Positions 22,335 to 38,516 of a stretch of DNA of 64,000 bases are shown here, piece by piece. The stretch is from Daphnia pulex (Eukaryota; Arthropoda; Branchiopoda; Diplostraca; Daphniidae). Location of the stretch: contig NC_060028.1 in the NCBI RefSeq assembly GCF_021134715.1, positions 4,176,501 through 4,240,500 of the forward strand, read 5' to 3'. The position numbers and the translations under genes were made by a program. The notes under the pieces are model-generated. The model saw only the letters and a program-made list of their open reading frames with translations, was not told where the DNA came from and made no database searches. The stretch's first letter is position 1. Every line of letters starts with the position of its first letter.

Positions 22335-25171
22335 GTATTGCAGCTTCGGGAGGCTGCAAACATCAGCTTGCTCTCTTGGGTTGGATGCATAGACGCAGTG
22401 AAGATAAAATTAACTCCAACTGAAAAAGAATGCTACTGTAAGAAATCCAAACTATCAAAAGTGGGAACTACTGTTAAGTTCATTGTAGCAAAGGAAATGG
22501 GATCTAAAGAACGAGACACAAGAAAGAAAAATTTTTTCTTTCTTCTAAAAAATGACGAAGAAGACAAAAGAAACTTTGAAGAAAACTAAAAACAAAAGAA
22601 TACGCAAAAAAAACAGAATACAGTTAAGAAAAGAAAATTCTTTCACACTTCCTTTTTAAGGAATTCGTCGATCACATGGATTGTCAAATAAAGAGCCATA
22701 AACTTTAAGTGATCCCACACCTTGCTACGATATACCTGCCAGTTTATGAATTTAATTGCATTGGTTTGCACTGCCTATTAAAAGACTTTAAGAAAGAACA
22801 TCCAACATAAAAAAGACATCGACACATTTTTAAATTTGTATACATCTAAGATGAGTGAAGAGGTGTGTTATAAACACGAAGAATAGGTTAAAGCAATTAA
22901 AAATTTCGTTTTACAACTATTTTATTAGTGGGCTTGATACAAATATTTTTAATTTGCACAAATCAGGTATCTTCTTACAACAGCATATTAAAGGTAGTAA
23001 GTAATCATCTTATCTGTGTCTGTATCCCATGTATGGTAGATGTTTGGATTCCCAATGGAAAATTGAGTTAACTGTTTTCTTATAAGTGTAATATCACTGC
23101 AATACCATGCAGCAAGAAGTTAAACTCTATATAGAGTATATGTGTCAATGCAGGGCAAATGGCTATGAGTTTAACTCAGTAGGCCTACTCGAACAACATG
23201 TTTATCAACCGGACGGAGAAGTATCACCTAAGCTGGCTTCCACCAGGAGCGCAGCGGACCGTACGAAAAAATGGCTGCAAGCCAGGGAGGGAAACCAGCT
23301 AAATTATCCTTTCACTAAATTAGTCATTTCTCAACCAATAAAATCCGGAAAGGAAATTCCTTTTGGATTTCGGTGGTTGAGATTGCAATAAACCTTTTAA
23401 AACAATTAGTTTTTTTCCCTAGCTCCCCCGCTTTTCCGAAAATTGATGTCAAAACCCTCCCCCCCCCCCACTTTCTGACAAAATTTAAAAAACCCAATCT
23501 TTATAGCTAAATAACTTCTAAACGGGTGGGAATTTCGTCATTCTGCAAACGCAGGTAAATCCGGCGTGCAAAGACAAACATGGCTATATTTTTTATATTT
23601 TTAATGCCTTTTCCGGATTTAGATCTGGAAAGCCGCTCCGGGATTTCGGTCTACTTGAGTCGTGGATCGCTTGTTAAACAGTAGTTCAGTGATTCTCCTT
23701 TTTTCAATCTTTTTTTTTGTTTTCTGCTCGGGTTGCTATTTTTTCTGTTTCATTCACAGCTTCAGCCCAGTTACTGTGTCTTGCGTTCAAGACACTACCA
23801 AGACTACGATGAATGGTGACCAGCTGCAGTCTAAAGAGAGGAGGAGTGGTTTGGTTCTGAATGAATCAGTAGTGGCTATGCGTGAGAACCTCAATAAGTT
23901 CACTAATGACATAAATCTCATGACTGAGTTGTTGAAGGAGTCACTGAATGTCCAGGCAAGTCATCAAAATATAAGATTGAGTGAATATGTCTTATCACCC
24001 GTTGGATAATCTTATTCCCAGGGAAAGGCAACTAGCCCCGTTGAAGTGTCATTTTTTCTTTTTCTTTTTCTTCTTTTTTCTTTTTATTTATTTCTTATTT
24101 TGTTTATTCTATTTTAAAATATTAAATATGAATTTGAAAATACTAAAAATGAATTTGAAAATTCATTAAACTAGAAAAACAAAAATAAGAAATAAAAAAT
24201 ACATTTGATTTGATTTTTTGGCGCAAATTTCAAAAAATTGTGATTTTCAATCACAAATTAAACATATAAATAATTGCCTAATCTACATGAATGAGGTATT
24301 AAAAGATAGGGAATGAAATGAAGCTTAAATGAAATCAATTTCCGACCTCATTTATTAATAATTTTATATGATTAAGAACGAAAAACCCCTATTTTTACTA
24401 TACCCCTGAGAGGGGATAAGCCCCCAACACTAGCGAACCTGGCGGGAAATCTTGGGACCCTTTACTAAACACCCGCTGTTTCTTCCAAGATACTGAGATA
24501 GCGCGAGAGTGTGCCTTTAATTTTATATCGTGATAACATGATAAAGAAACCACCCTACGTGAAACGTCGTGATGTCGCCCATCATTTGAAAGACAAGATT
24601 TGAAGTTTAAGATTTTTGTTGGGATTGAGTGAGCAGATTCCTCCATTAAAGCAATAATTGAGGCAAGTTTCGCGGTAGGCCCGGGTAGGCCTACTGGCAG
24701 CTTGGTCCAGTCCAGTCCAGTCAGCAAGCATTCACAACGAGGAACACTTAATGGCTTAGTTGAGACACAAACACCACACGAACCTACCATTTTAACAACG
24801 GTCCTCGCAAGTCGCAAGCAGTCGCGCTTGTTTCGCATTGTTCACTCGTCCAGTCAGGCGTGCAACTCGATTAAAAAAAACAGGGAATTTGAATTGAATA
24901 TAAGTTACCATATATTTAAACCATTTTGCTTGTATTATACGTATATCGCTGTATTTGGTATATTTATCGTTAAATTAATCACCGGGAACTCAAGATTTAT
25001 TATATATCATAAAGTAAAGGGATGACAAGTAAATTTTATTGAGGAGAAAATGTTATTATTTCTTTGTTTTTCTTTTTTGTATTGATGTCCACTGCATGAT
25101 GAACATACAAAATGAACGTGGAAAATCGAAATATTCATCAAGACATTGGCAACAACTAGGTAATTACGTAG
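22335..25171. other. Mostly non-coding; one small unexplained frame
   Basis: The only frame that stands out is 23107-23391 (plus, 94 aa), with no recognised domain and no supporting splice signals. A run of C interrupted by one T lies at 23457-23469 and a long pyrimidine tract at about 24050-24115. The minus-strand frame at 24398-24838 looks like chance. Confidence 0.4.
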
Positions 25172-26737
25172 TCAAGGAGCCTTTTTATTTTTATCTTTAA
25201 TGCTGTACTTTTCATAAGTCTTCGTAGGGTCGTAGGGTTCCCATCTAAAATGTGGAAACGTTTCATATTGGATAACTAATTCGTTTTAAAGTTGTAAAAA
25301 TACCTGGATGCAGGGAAGATGTGCTTATTTCTTTCATACCAACTTCTCAACAGTACTTTGCCAGCGTGAGACTCGTCTTTCTCAACACTCGCATCACTCA
25401 CAATTCGAATATCATCATGGACATCGAAACTGAATAATGGGCCACTTTTCCCTCTTGCCTGAACAGTGAAAAACAATAATTCTTAGTTTAGTACGAAAAC
25501 AATTTCAGTTTTACGCAACCAGTTTACCTTTGTAACTATGAAATCATAAAATGAATAGTGATGAGGTATAATGAGATCTTCTTTCACATACATCAGTTGG
25601 TCAGCAGAAATGGTTTTTAACTCATGGAAATCTTTTCTAAGCGAATCTAAACAGCGCTGCAAAAACTGGTAAATGGTGTTTCCTAATAACAAAAATTAAT
25701 TTAATTTAACGTCAGGAATAAAAACAAGTTTACATCGGAAATCCAGGATAAAAACCTTTTTTCATGCGTGTCGTTTTCCTGTGTCCTGATCCATCCCAAT
25801 AGCTAATTTACACAAAAACAAAAATTATTTATTTTTTTTAGTTTGTTAGCTTGAAACTTTAAAAAAACGAACTACATACCTGTAGGTGATTTCAATGGGT
25901 TCTTGCTTTAAAGCTTCTTGCTTAGTAACCCACTCCTGAAACATTAAACATTTTGTCAATGAATTTTCTACAATTATTTTTCAAGTTATTATCTTGAGTA
26001 GTTATGTACTTGACGTAGCTCTTCGCGAAGTTTATTTTCTTCTTCTTCTCGGTCTCTGTCCGGTAAGAAGCTTGTATCCACATCAGGATTTTTGTTACCT
26101 TTTGCTTTCTTCTTCACAGGTTCATTCTCTTCAGTTTCATCTATTGGTTCACTTTTAATGACAACTGTCTTAACTGATGGTTGAGGTTGAATTGACTAAA
26201 ATTAAGAAAATAATTTTTTAGACAACAAAAACCTTTAAAACCTAAGAAACTATTACAATTTCTTCTTGATCACTATATTCTTCTTCATCTTCATCTAATT
26301 TAAAAGACAATGCTTGAATTTGTTGCTTTTGTTTCTTCTTCTCTGCTTGTTTAGCTTCTAACTCTCTTTCTATCTCCCTTTCTTTTTCCTTTAGTTTTTT
26401 AGCTAATTGTTTTTCCCTTTCTTGAACTATCACCTCTTGCTTTGCTTTCATTTCGTCTAGTGTAACTAAACCAATCGTTGAGGTCTGAAAGGTAGAGAAG
26501 AAAAAAGCAAATGAAGGCTTTAGTTGCTGTTTTAATTTACAACAGCAGCACACAAACCTTTAACTGCTGTTCTACTGCATCGTAATGAGAGGCAAATTTG
26601 TCTTTCATTCCAGATAATTTGAGTTCTTCTTCTATTTTCTTTTTTCGAAACTCTACCTCCTCTTGAGCTTGCTCTCGTTTCTTCATCATTTGCATCGCCC
26701 TACTGCCTTCACTTGCTGCACCTTTATACTGTGCCAT
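25172..26737 (-). CDS. FAM50A: FAM50 / XAP5 family nuclear protein, 8 coding exons
   Basis: Coding exons (minus): 26737-26558, 26484-26257, 26195-26010, 25935-25880, 25802-25756, 25682-25528, 25458-25304, 25244-25172. They give 359 aa, close to the ~340 aa of the animal family. Phases agree throughout and introns are 59-77 bases. The N-terminus [20 protein letters not shown] and a long Lys/Glu coiled coil (exons 1-2) lead into an acidic linker. The XAP5 domain then includes [57 protein letters not shown] and [20 protein letters not shown]. The family is nuclear and linked to pre-mRNA splicing. A 5'UTR intron spans 26906-26759. No defect is visible; the model is complete. Confidence 0.93.
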
Positions 26738-26758
26738 TTTGTATGTAGTTATTTGTTA

Positions 26759-26960
26759 TCTGAAACAAACAAATATTGAATATGGTACAATTTAAATCAA
26801 AAATCCTTTTGAAACATATAGTCTATTAGCATACTGAAAGCATTTAGCACTATTAGGATCGAAATAACTGAAATAAGAGTTTACAAAAAAAATTGTTAAA
26901 TCTTACCTTTGCACAGCTTTCAAAATTTATCAGAGAAACTCCCAAACTTCTGTCAGACTT
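26759..26960 (-). promoter_or_regulatory. FAM50 5'UTR intron and leader
   Basis: On the minus strand a donor (AAAG|GTAAGA) lies at 26907/26906 and an acceptor (TTTCAG|ATAAC) at about 26759, so the intron removes about 147 bases just before the ATG at 26737. The promoter should lie above about 26960; no TATA box is obvious. Confidence 0.6.
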
Positions 26961-27654
26961 AGTTCGTGTTCGTGTTCAGAAAAGCTTTGTTTATTGTTTA
27001 TTAATTATTATGTTTTGTTTCTAGCATTTCGTAGGTAGGCTAAACAGTAGTTGTAGGCAGTACTGCACACTGCATACTGCTGCACCATGTGGTAAAACCT
27101 GGAAATGAAGCGCGGAAAATATTCGTATTTCCTATTTTGTAGAATGCATTCAAGCAGAGAATCCCTTACAGAAAATTTTTCGTTCGAATCAGACTTTGAT
27201 AGCGCGCCGAGGATGCGCAGAATCGACGACGACACCGGCGACGTCTTGAGAGAGAGTGATCCCTCCCCTTTTTCCCCTCTGTCTCTTTTGCCCATCCCCC
27301 CTCTTCCGCACCTCTTTCGAACAAACCCTATTTCAAACACCTACAGTATTACATGTATAAATAGTGTTATTGATTTTCGTCATTAAGACGTTGATTGAAC
27401 GTGTCTGGTTGAGCGTGACTGGATTGCATCCATAGCCAAGAAGAACTCCTCAATCAAAGGGGATATTGTGTTGGGTTTCTCTCTGATGACGATGATGATC
27501 ATTTTTGTGTGTGTTGACAATTCGATTCGAAATGGAAATATATAAAAAAAGGGACACGGATGGAAGCTCAACCGAACCAGCAGCTACTATCAAGAGGGCT
27601 GGTTAGCGGCAGCAGGACCATAGTCTTTGTCAAGATTGGTTTGCTGTTACATAA

Positions 27655-27990
27655 GGCAAAGTGGGCTCAACGGGCCCACTTTGCTGTTCTTGAGGCCGTT
27701 AGGCCGTTCTTGAGGCCGTTATGCCCACTATGCCGTCAGGCTATGTTAGGACCACTCTGTTGTCATATATAGCAAAGTGGGCCGTCAGGCCCACTTTGCT
27801 GTCAGGACCGGTTTGCTGTCAGGACCGGTTTGCTGTCATATAGCAAAGCGGTCGAGAGTTATATGACCGCTTTACTATATATGACAGCAAACCGGTCCTA
27901 ACCAAGCCTGACGGCATAGTGGGCCTAACGGCCTCAAGAACGGCCTAACGGCCTCAAGAACGGCCTAACGGCCTCAAGAACGGCGAAAAA
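27655..27990. repeat. Large imperfect palindrome built of short repeated units
   Basis: Two arms of about 130-160 bases (about 27691-27850 and 27860-27985) are mutual reverse complements around a centre near 27857. The left arm has repeats of 'cttgaggccgtt', 'atgccgtcagg' and 'gtcaggaccggtttgct'. The right arm has their complements, including three copies of 'aacggcctcaagaacggcct'. Smaller perfect stems are nested inside, for example 'gcaaagtgggc' with 'gcccactttgc' at 27656-27684. The sequence is far more GC-rich than its surroundings and ends right beside a coding exon. Confidence 0.85.
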
Positions 27991-27994
27991 CCGG

Positions 27995-28437
27995 AGCGTC
28001 GTCGGAGTCACGTTCACATGCACGCTACCTTATCGCAACAGCGGCCTCGGCGTCAATCCGCCGACGGATAATGAAATATCCGGCCGTCTGCCGCTTCCGC
28101 CGGCTTCTCCGCACCTTCCACTGCCTCCGCGCACGAATTACAACCTCCGTGGACATCGGGCCCAGGTATCATCTAATTGGATTTATTCGTTTTTTTTTTT
28201 TTAAGTTTTAAATTAGATTCAATTCCGGAAGGATCTGGAACTAGCCGGAAGGATCCGTAAAATTTCGTTAAACTTGAAATTTTTACTCCGTTTTGAATTA
28301 TGTAGTAGATCAGTTTAGTGAGATGGAACGAGCCGTATCAGAAACTGGCCACGTGCGACGCATCCGGCATCATCTTCGTCTGGATCTGTTACGAGAGCAG
28401 ATGGTCCATTGAGCTCATCAACGATCGGAAAACTCCG
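27995..28437 (+). CDS. TULP4: TULP4-like (tubby-like) N-terminal WD40 fragment, two exons
   Basis: Exon A (about 27995-28165) reads SVVGVTFT, a proline-rich loop, then NYNLRGHRAQ before a GTATC donor. Exon B (28309-28437) reads ISLVRWNEPYQKLATCDASG, then IIFVWICYESRWSIELINDR and KTP, ending at a GTAAGT donor. Phases agree. Together they match the first WD40 blades of TULP4, including its typical LVRWNEPYQKLATCD-x-x-G-x-IFVWI-x-YE block. TULP4 is thought to act as a CUL5/SOCS-box substrate adaptor. The tubby domain, SOCS box and other exons are not found within several kb downstream. The 5' side runs straight into the palindrome. This may be a truncated copy or part of a gene with very long introns. 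Confidence 0.7.
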
Positions 28438-30546
28438 GTAAGTAATTTCATCCGCCCATATCTCTGGTGCTCTTCTTCTCATTATTATACAAATGCTCAT
28501 CTTCTCTCCTATTTCTTCTATTTTCACTCGACTATCCAATGACGATCATTAATTCATTCCGGCGTGAATACCAGGACTGTGACGGCAACAACGTTAAGTA
28601 ATTTCGCTATTTGATGCTCTATTATTCCGCCAGCACATTCACAGAAGCAACTACTCGTGGGCATTGGGCAAATCCAAATTAGACATCATTCCCTATGACC
28701 ATTGATCATCTTTCATCGCATTCACATATCCTACAGTATTCTTGTTTGCCACAGCTTTGTCATTGCATCATTCGGCGACAGATTTTTAATTAAATTGCGA
28801 CATATATGGCACATGTCCGGCTGTCCATCTGCTCTTAGTAGCCGGTCTTTTTCTACTCTGGTTCACTTAAATGGCATGTCACTCAGGTTGTCCGTCGTTT
28901 TGCAACGCAGAAAACGAAACAAGTCAGACGTGCGTATCTTCGACTCTCTTTCGTATTGCATAAGCGGGGCGCGAGATATAAAACTGGGAAGTAAAATTCT
29001 ACGTGATTTGCACCTTTTTTTAATACTTTTTCTCTTAATTTCATTTGGTTTGTTTTAGGTTTCAACTTGACCATAGAACACCTCGCAAATGTCTAAATTT
29101 GATACTGCACAATTGTATGCCATGTACATAGTGAAAAGAGCTTCCAATAAAATGGGGTGCCTTAGTTGAAAACTTGAAATCCTTATTGTTTTATTCTGAA
29201 TATAGTTGCCGCGTTGTGAGTTTACAACGAAAACCCGACATTGATTCGACGAATCCCGCAGCGGCTGTCAACGGCATCGCATCTCATCTCAACTACTGAA
29301 ACTTATTTCTTCGGATTATGTTAAATTTAGCAATAGGCGACATCTTGAATGTGAAAACATTTTAAAACTGGTTCTATCACATATAATAATCACGAATATA
29401 ACTTTTGCCTAACTTGAGCAGGTTTATAACTTAGTTGGCTAATAATATGGCTATGAAGCTTTATCATGTGTTTTAGCATCAGCGCAGCTAGCCTAATCAG
29501 TTTTAGAATAATCTTTAAATGATATATGATCAGTTGTAACACTAATAATAGGAATGGCATAACATAAAAATACGTGCAGGTTTTTATTACTCTTTAAAAA
29601 AACGTAACTCGAGCTTTGCTGTTGGTAAACGCTACACACGATGTATAGAATTATAGAATCACGCGCACTGAAAAATTACCCAGTAAACAAGAAGTCACAA
29701 CCATCGTAAAGATAACCTAATCTGTTTTGTATATGGCTTTAAATTTCAACGCGTGAGGTTCGTATGAGAAAAACGTACACGACTACACGCATATTCGATA
29801 ACCTTTTTTCGGCTTCTCGTAATTGGAAACACAGTATTCAGATTTGATCGCGTTGAATTTCCCCATATCTTCACGTTCCCAATTTTCAGCTCTGCCCAAA
29901 GATGCTTCTATATATGACCTAGACATAATGCAATATTTCAAATCATCATAAATTTTTTTCTAGTCCACAACAAATAAACCATATCCAACATTCATTTTGC
30001 ACACCTTGTTTACAAGTGATATGTAATATCAAGAATTGTTTAAGAAAACAAGGAAGCATTTGTTTGTGCAATGTGCATGGTATTGTTTAAAGAGGTGCCC
30101 TTAGGCCCCTTACTGCCCTTCATACCAAATTAATCAACAAAGTGCATGTCTTACAAGCATAAGTAATACAAGTAAAATTTTAAAGGTAATAAACAGTATT
30201 CATTAAAATGTTGGTTGACTATTCTAAAGTCGACAATATTTTACTTTTATTGGGTTATATAAGCAAATCTGTATACATGTTTTCCCTTAATATTCATACT
30301 GTATTAATCAGTCAAAAGTAAAACAAATTCCCCAAAATCATAACACCTAATTTTGAAGACTGAAATAATGTAAGGTATAACTGAACAAGAAAATATTTTG
30401 AAAAGAAATCTTTTATAAATGATTGAAGAAAAGAATTATACCCATGAACTGGAATGAAACTCTTAGAAAATAATACATCCGTTCACATTTTCCACAAAGA
30501 TAGGGATCCAATATAGTGTATATAGATTATAGAATTGTAATAAAAT
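28438..30546. other. No recognisable gene
   Basis: AT-rich. I looked for further TULP4 exons and found none. 29200-29300 has a short open stretch after a possible acceptor, but no known motif. Confidence 0.4.
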
Positions 30547-32865
<2,319 letters not shown>

Positions 32866-35800
32866 CTAAGTTTGAACGAAACGAGGGCGACAAACTGTAC
32901 TGGAATGGTGACTAGACGTACTGTTTACGGAATAACAGCTCAGGACACTGGGGGATCGGACAAACATACTAGAACGAGATGAGATACTAAACAAGGAAGA
33001 ATTGTCGCTTGAAGAATAAGAACGTGATCGATATCGATAACGTTGCTGGGTTTGTCTGACTGAATAAGAGCGAGAGCTAGAACGAGAACTAGAACGCGAG
33101 CGACTAATCGAGCGACTTGAAGAACGCCTGCATTGCACACTGGATGAACTAGAATTGCTTCTCCACGAAGAGTTGATGCTTTCTGTTGAGCTGGATGAAC
33201 TCCATGCGGGTGCGCACTAAAAAAATTGCAGGGAAAAAAAATTAAAGATTAATACGAGCTATTCAAAAAAGAAAACAACATTTTATTTTATATTTACCCG
33301 TTGGTATGGAACTGGTTTTTTCCTGGCACTAAAAGATTTGAAACCATTAGGATAATACATTCGATTGTGTGAACGTTAATAAGACATTGTGAATTGTGAT
33401 CTCGGAGTACTTATTTATTGTTTAAGTGAAACTATGTGTATATGCCAAGTAGCAAAGTGTACAGTAGCTATGAACTCGTGTGCTGCTGGAGGCTCGACAC
33501 TTTCAATGTTTCAATGAAATCTGTACGTCGTAACGAAAGAGTACATTATTCAGAGGAATATCCTTATAATGATCTTTCACTATGGTAAACGCTTGGCAAA
33601 TGAATGCAGTCGACGACGGATTTAATTACTATCATTCACATCCACATGTCAGAAGAAACCGTATGCGAAATCTTCTTCTGTATCTTGAACATTTGATCTT
33701 ACCTTGCTGTTCTAAGGAGACACATCCCATTAAAAGTCGCTAAGAAAATCGAGGAAGCAAATAGATAAGAGTATACCTTTTTTCTGACTAACGGGAAGCA
33801 GAACTATTTTGGCCACTTATTGCATCCCCAAGAAAATAAAAAATTATATAAACTTCACAAAAAATAAGAAGGAAAAATAAAATATTTCATGAGGTAAACA
33901 GAAATTGTATTAAAAAGGATAATTGCCAACCGATACGAACAAAATCAATAGACGAAAATCATGCGTCTACAAATAGAGTGAAGGGAGGTGAAAGAAAAAA
34001 AAAATTAGAAGAGCAATTCCAATACAACGGATTTACGTCAATCGATTAAAGCATAAAACAACTGACAAAAAGAAAAACGAAAAAGTTGAATCAAATTCCA
34101 ATTTAGCTCCATCAACGCGACTGGAGGTGAAAAGCTTATCGTTTAGAATCTTTGTACCTGGTGATACGCCTACGGTCCTTCCAGCTTGGCGAGCCACTCC
34201 GTCGTGGAATAGATGGTGAACGTTTGCTTTTGGTACGTGGCGGCGAAGCCTTTGAAGGTGCTGATGATGATGAAGAAGAAGAGTAAGAGGACGAGGATGA
34301 AGACGAAGAAGAGGATGAATCCGAGTCGGATGACGAAGATTCGGAGTCGGATGAAGACGAGCTTGAGGACGAACTCGAAGACGACGACGATCGAACTGAG
34401 TCGTGTCTGGATTTCTTCTTCTTGGATCGGCCAATTTGGTCAATGAAAGATCCTAGTTTGGCTAAATCAGCTTTCATTTTCTCCGTTGTTTGACTAGTGG
34501 ACATCTCTTTCTTTTGTGATGGTTCCACATGTTTCACTGGTGGTTCCGATGCTACCAAATCTACTACGGCATCCTTCTGAGCTATTGGCATCGGCTCTCC
34601 CAGTCTTTTATTTGTTTCAACGTCCGACAACCTTTCAGGATCAGAACGACCGTGATCGCTTGAGATCGAATGCTTTGGCTGTGAGTGTCCTTTAACTTCA
34701 CGAGTTTCTGTTTCGTCTTGTTTGCCCTTTGTGTCCTTTGGTCCACTCCAAGAGCCGTCCGAACGACTGTTGTCTTCACGATTTCTAGAGCGATAGTAAT
34801 CGTCGCGACGATCCCGATCGTAACGCGAGTCACGGCTATTTCTGTCTTGTCTGTTGGAAGAATGCTGATGGCGATCTTCTCGTCTGCTGCTGGAACGATC
34901 TCTTTTTTCGACAGTTTTCTCAGAGTCCTCCCTTGGTTTTTTCCGATCGACCTCGTCCCGCCGACTTTTGTGAACATCTTTTTCCTTTTCTACACTTGCG
35001 CGTCTCTTGCGATTTCGCGACTCTTCGTTTTCGCGCCAGCGAGGAGGGCTTGGGGTATCATGACGACGACGTGCTTTAGGAGATTCGGCACGACTTGAAG
35101 AACGCCCATTACTTTTCGAATCTGATTTTCTGGTTTCTGAATTTTCAACAGACTTCAATGATTTGGATTTTTCCTTAGGTTGATCTCGTACTTCTTTCTC
35201 ATTTTCTGATTCTCTTTCTTCCTTTTTCTTAGATTTCTTACTCTTCTTGCTCTTTGCTTTTTTATTCTTTTTGGGTTTAGATGGAACATCAGAATCCTCG
35301 GGAGGTGGAATTACCAACGTTTCTTCCTGCGGTTCTGGACTCGGGGTGCGAACAATGGTGTAAGTCTTTTGTTCAGCTGCTTGTTTAGCCGCTGTTTCGC
35401 GAATCTTGCGATTAGGATCCAAACTGCTGCCTTCCACAAAATAGTCGCTAATTCCAAAGGCTTGACGGAGACTTCGGTTCTTCTCTTCCTGGGCAGCAGC
35501 TATCTGATGAGTTTCTTTGACACTAGAATAATAATTGAAAGAAAACAAAATGTAAATTGCAGTGGAAACACATACTAGTAATATGAGAAAAAAAAAACTA
35601 TCGTGAAATCGGGAGCGATACCTAACAGAATGAATGATGGAAATTTTATTGCCGTTACTTAATTGTTTACGTTTTTTACGCCGTTTGCGTTTTCGTTTTT
35701 TTACGGGAGCGGCGGGAAAGAGAAGTCCATGCGTCATGAGACAGGGACATTTCATTAAACCTTTACAATGATCCAGACCCCCACCTTCCCGTTGGCCCAT

Positions 35801-36975
35801 AAAAGATTCACTTAAATGACCAACCCACTGATGTTGATGTAACACAACACGCAACGCCTCTTGACAAACACGACGAAAAAACTCGGATGAAGAATATGAC
35901 ATTACAATAAATTGGATACAGACGATTCTAATAAAAAGGCAATGAGATTGGAAGACTCGAATTGCTTTAACTCAACACGGAAGATAAATTAAGGAGCACT
36001 TTGCATTGGAAGACTCAAAATTCACAACATTCTCACTAAAAAATTGCCACCCTGATGGCTAGAAAACATCCATAGTCTAGCTGAACGCCCAACTCAAGAT
36101 TAAATGCTTACCCCTTATTACATGAAACCCTCGCGCATGCCGGCACGCTACGATTGATTTTCTCTGAAGCGCATGCGCTAGATTTATTGATCGATACTCA
36201 TATTAAGAATTACACAATATTGAGACTTACACAATGCGGCCGTATTCATCGGTTTCGTATGTTGTGGTGCCTTTGCCTTCTTCGGCATCCTTCTGGACCA
36301 GGGAAGCACGGTACTCGAGCAGTTTTGCTTCAATGATCTCCTCTTCTATCCTGTTAACATGAAAAATATTGTTACATTATGCAAATAAAGTCCATATTAT
36401 TAGAACCATAAGATGACATCAGTTCTTCTGTCATCCCTGAATGTTGAGTTATTTACCACTAATACACATATTTAGTACACTTTACAATAGAAGGCTACAA
36501 GTACACAAATCACAACATATACACAGTTAGAATGGGATTTTAATGTACATCAGAACCTAAAAAAATGATATCTTACCTCTAGGAATCCCACATCTTGGTT
36601 TAAGTATCGGGTGCAATAGCAGTATAACAAGATCAGTCAGTTTCATACTTTTACCAAGTCAAAGACCCATTTCATTTTAACTAAAGCTATTTGCTAAATC
36701 GTTCTATGATTGAGTGGAATAATGCAGGTGACTCACCCCTTCTCTTCTAAATCTTCTCTAAACTCAAGACATTTCAGCTCCAGTTTCCGTTTCCTTTCAT
36801 GATCCAAAATTTCCAAATTTGGCTTTTTATGTGAGATGGAATCCAACTTTTGTATCTCTTCTTCAGTTTTGTATTTGACTTTGTCTTTAGTTGTATGCAC
36901 AAATGCCAGATTCCTACTAACATATCCATTAGTTCCAGAACCACGAGCTGTTGTGAGACCAATGCCGTTGTACAT
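32866..36975 (-). CDS. SRRM2: SRRM2 / Cwc21-type splicing factor, 5 coding exons
   Basis: Exons (minus): 36975-36737, 36350-36231, 35522-34158, 33328-33298, 33216-32866; 701 aa, phases consistent. Exon 1 reads MYNGIGLTTARGSGTNGYVS, nearly identical to the SRRM2/Cwc21 N-terminus that threads into the spliceosome core. NLEILDHERKRKLELKCLEF and exon 2 form the cwf21 domain. Exon 3 has QAFGISDYFVEGSSLDPNRK, a metazoan SRRM2 block, then Lys/Arg/Ser/Glu-rich repeats and a long poly-Ser/Asp tract (about 34260-34400). Exon 4 encodes SARKKPVPYQR, joined to RRIT to give the conserved RRITSARKKP tail motif. Exon 5 is an RS domain. It is much shorter than vertebrate SRRM2, as usual in arthropods. Nuclear; binds the active spliceosome. 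Confidence 0.9.
35622..35902 (-). CDS. Possible alternative first exon of the SRRM2 homologue, or nested gene
   Basis: Inside the intron between SRRM2 exons 2 and 3, a 281-base open frame starts at an ATG (35902) and ends at a GTTAG|GTATCG donor. Its phase (2) fits exactly the acceptor of exon 3 at 35522, as exon 2 does. The following 99-base intron is itself a multiple of three without stops, so retention would also keep the frame. The predicted 93 residues begin MSYSSSEFFRRVCQEALRVV, include CKGLMKCPCLMTHGLLFP and end in KKRKRKRRKKRK, a strong nuclear-localisation-like cluster. The composition looks like real protein. A transcript from here would lack the Cwc21 N-terminus. I do not recognise the sequence. 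Alternatively it is an independent small gene. Confidence 0.5.

Positions 36976-38516
<1,541 letters not shown>

Noticed and set aside
27105..27386. 93-residue plus-strand frame upstream of FAM50
   Set aside because: Proline/leucine-rich frame without splice signals or known motif, in the FAM50 promoter region.
34213..34446. Lysine/arginine-rich plus-strand frame opposite SRRM2 exon 3
   Set aside because: It is the antisense shadow of the poly-Ser/Asp codon run in SRRM2.
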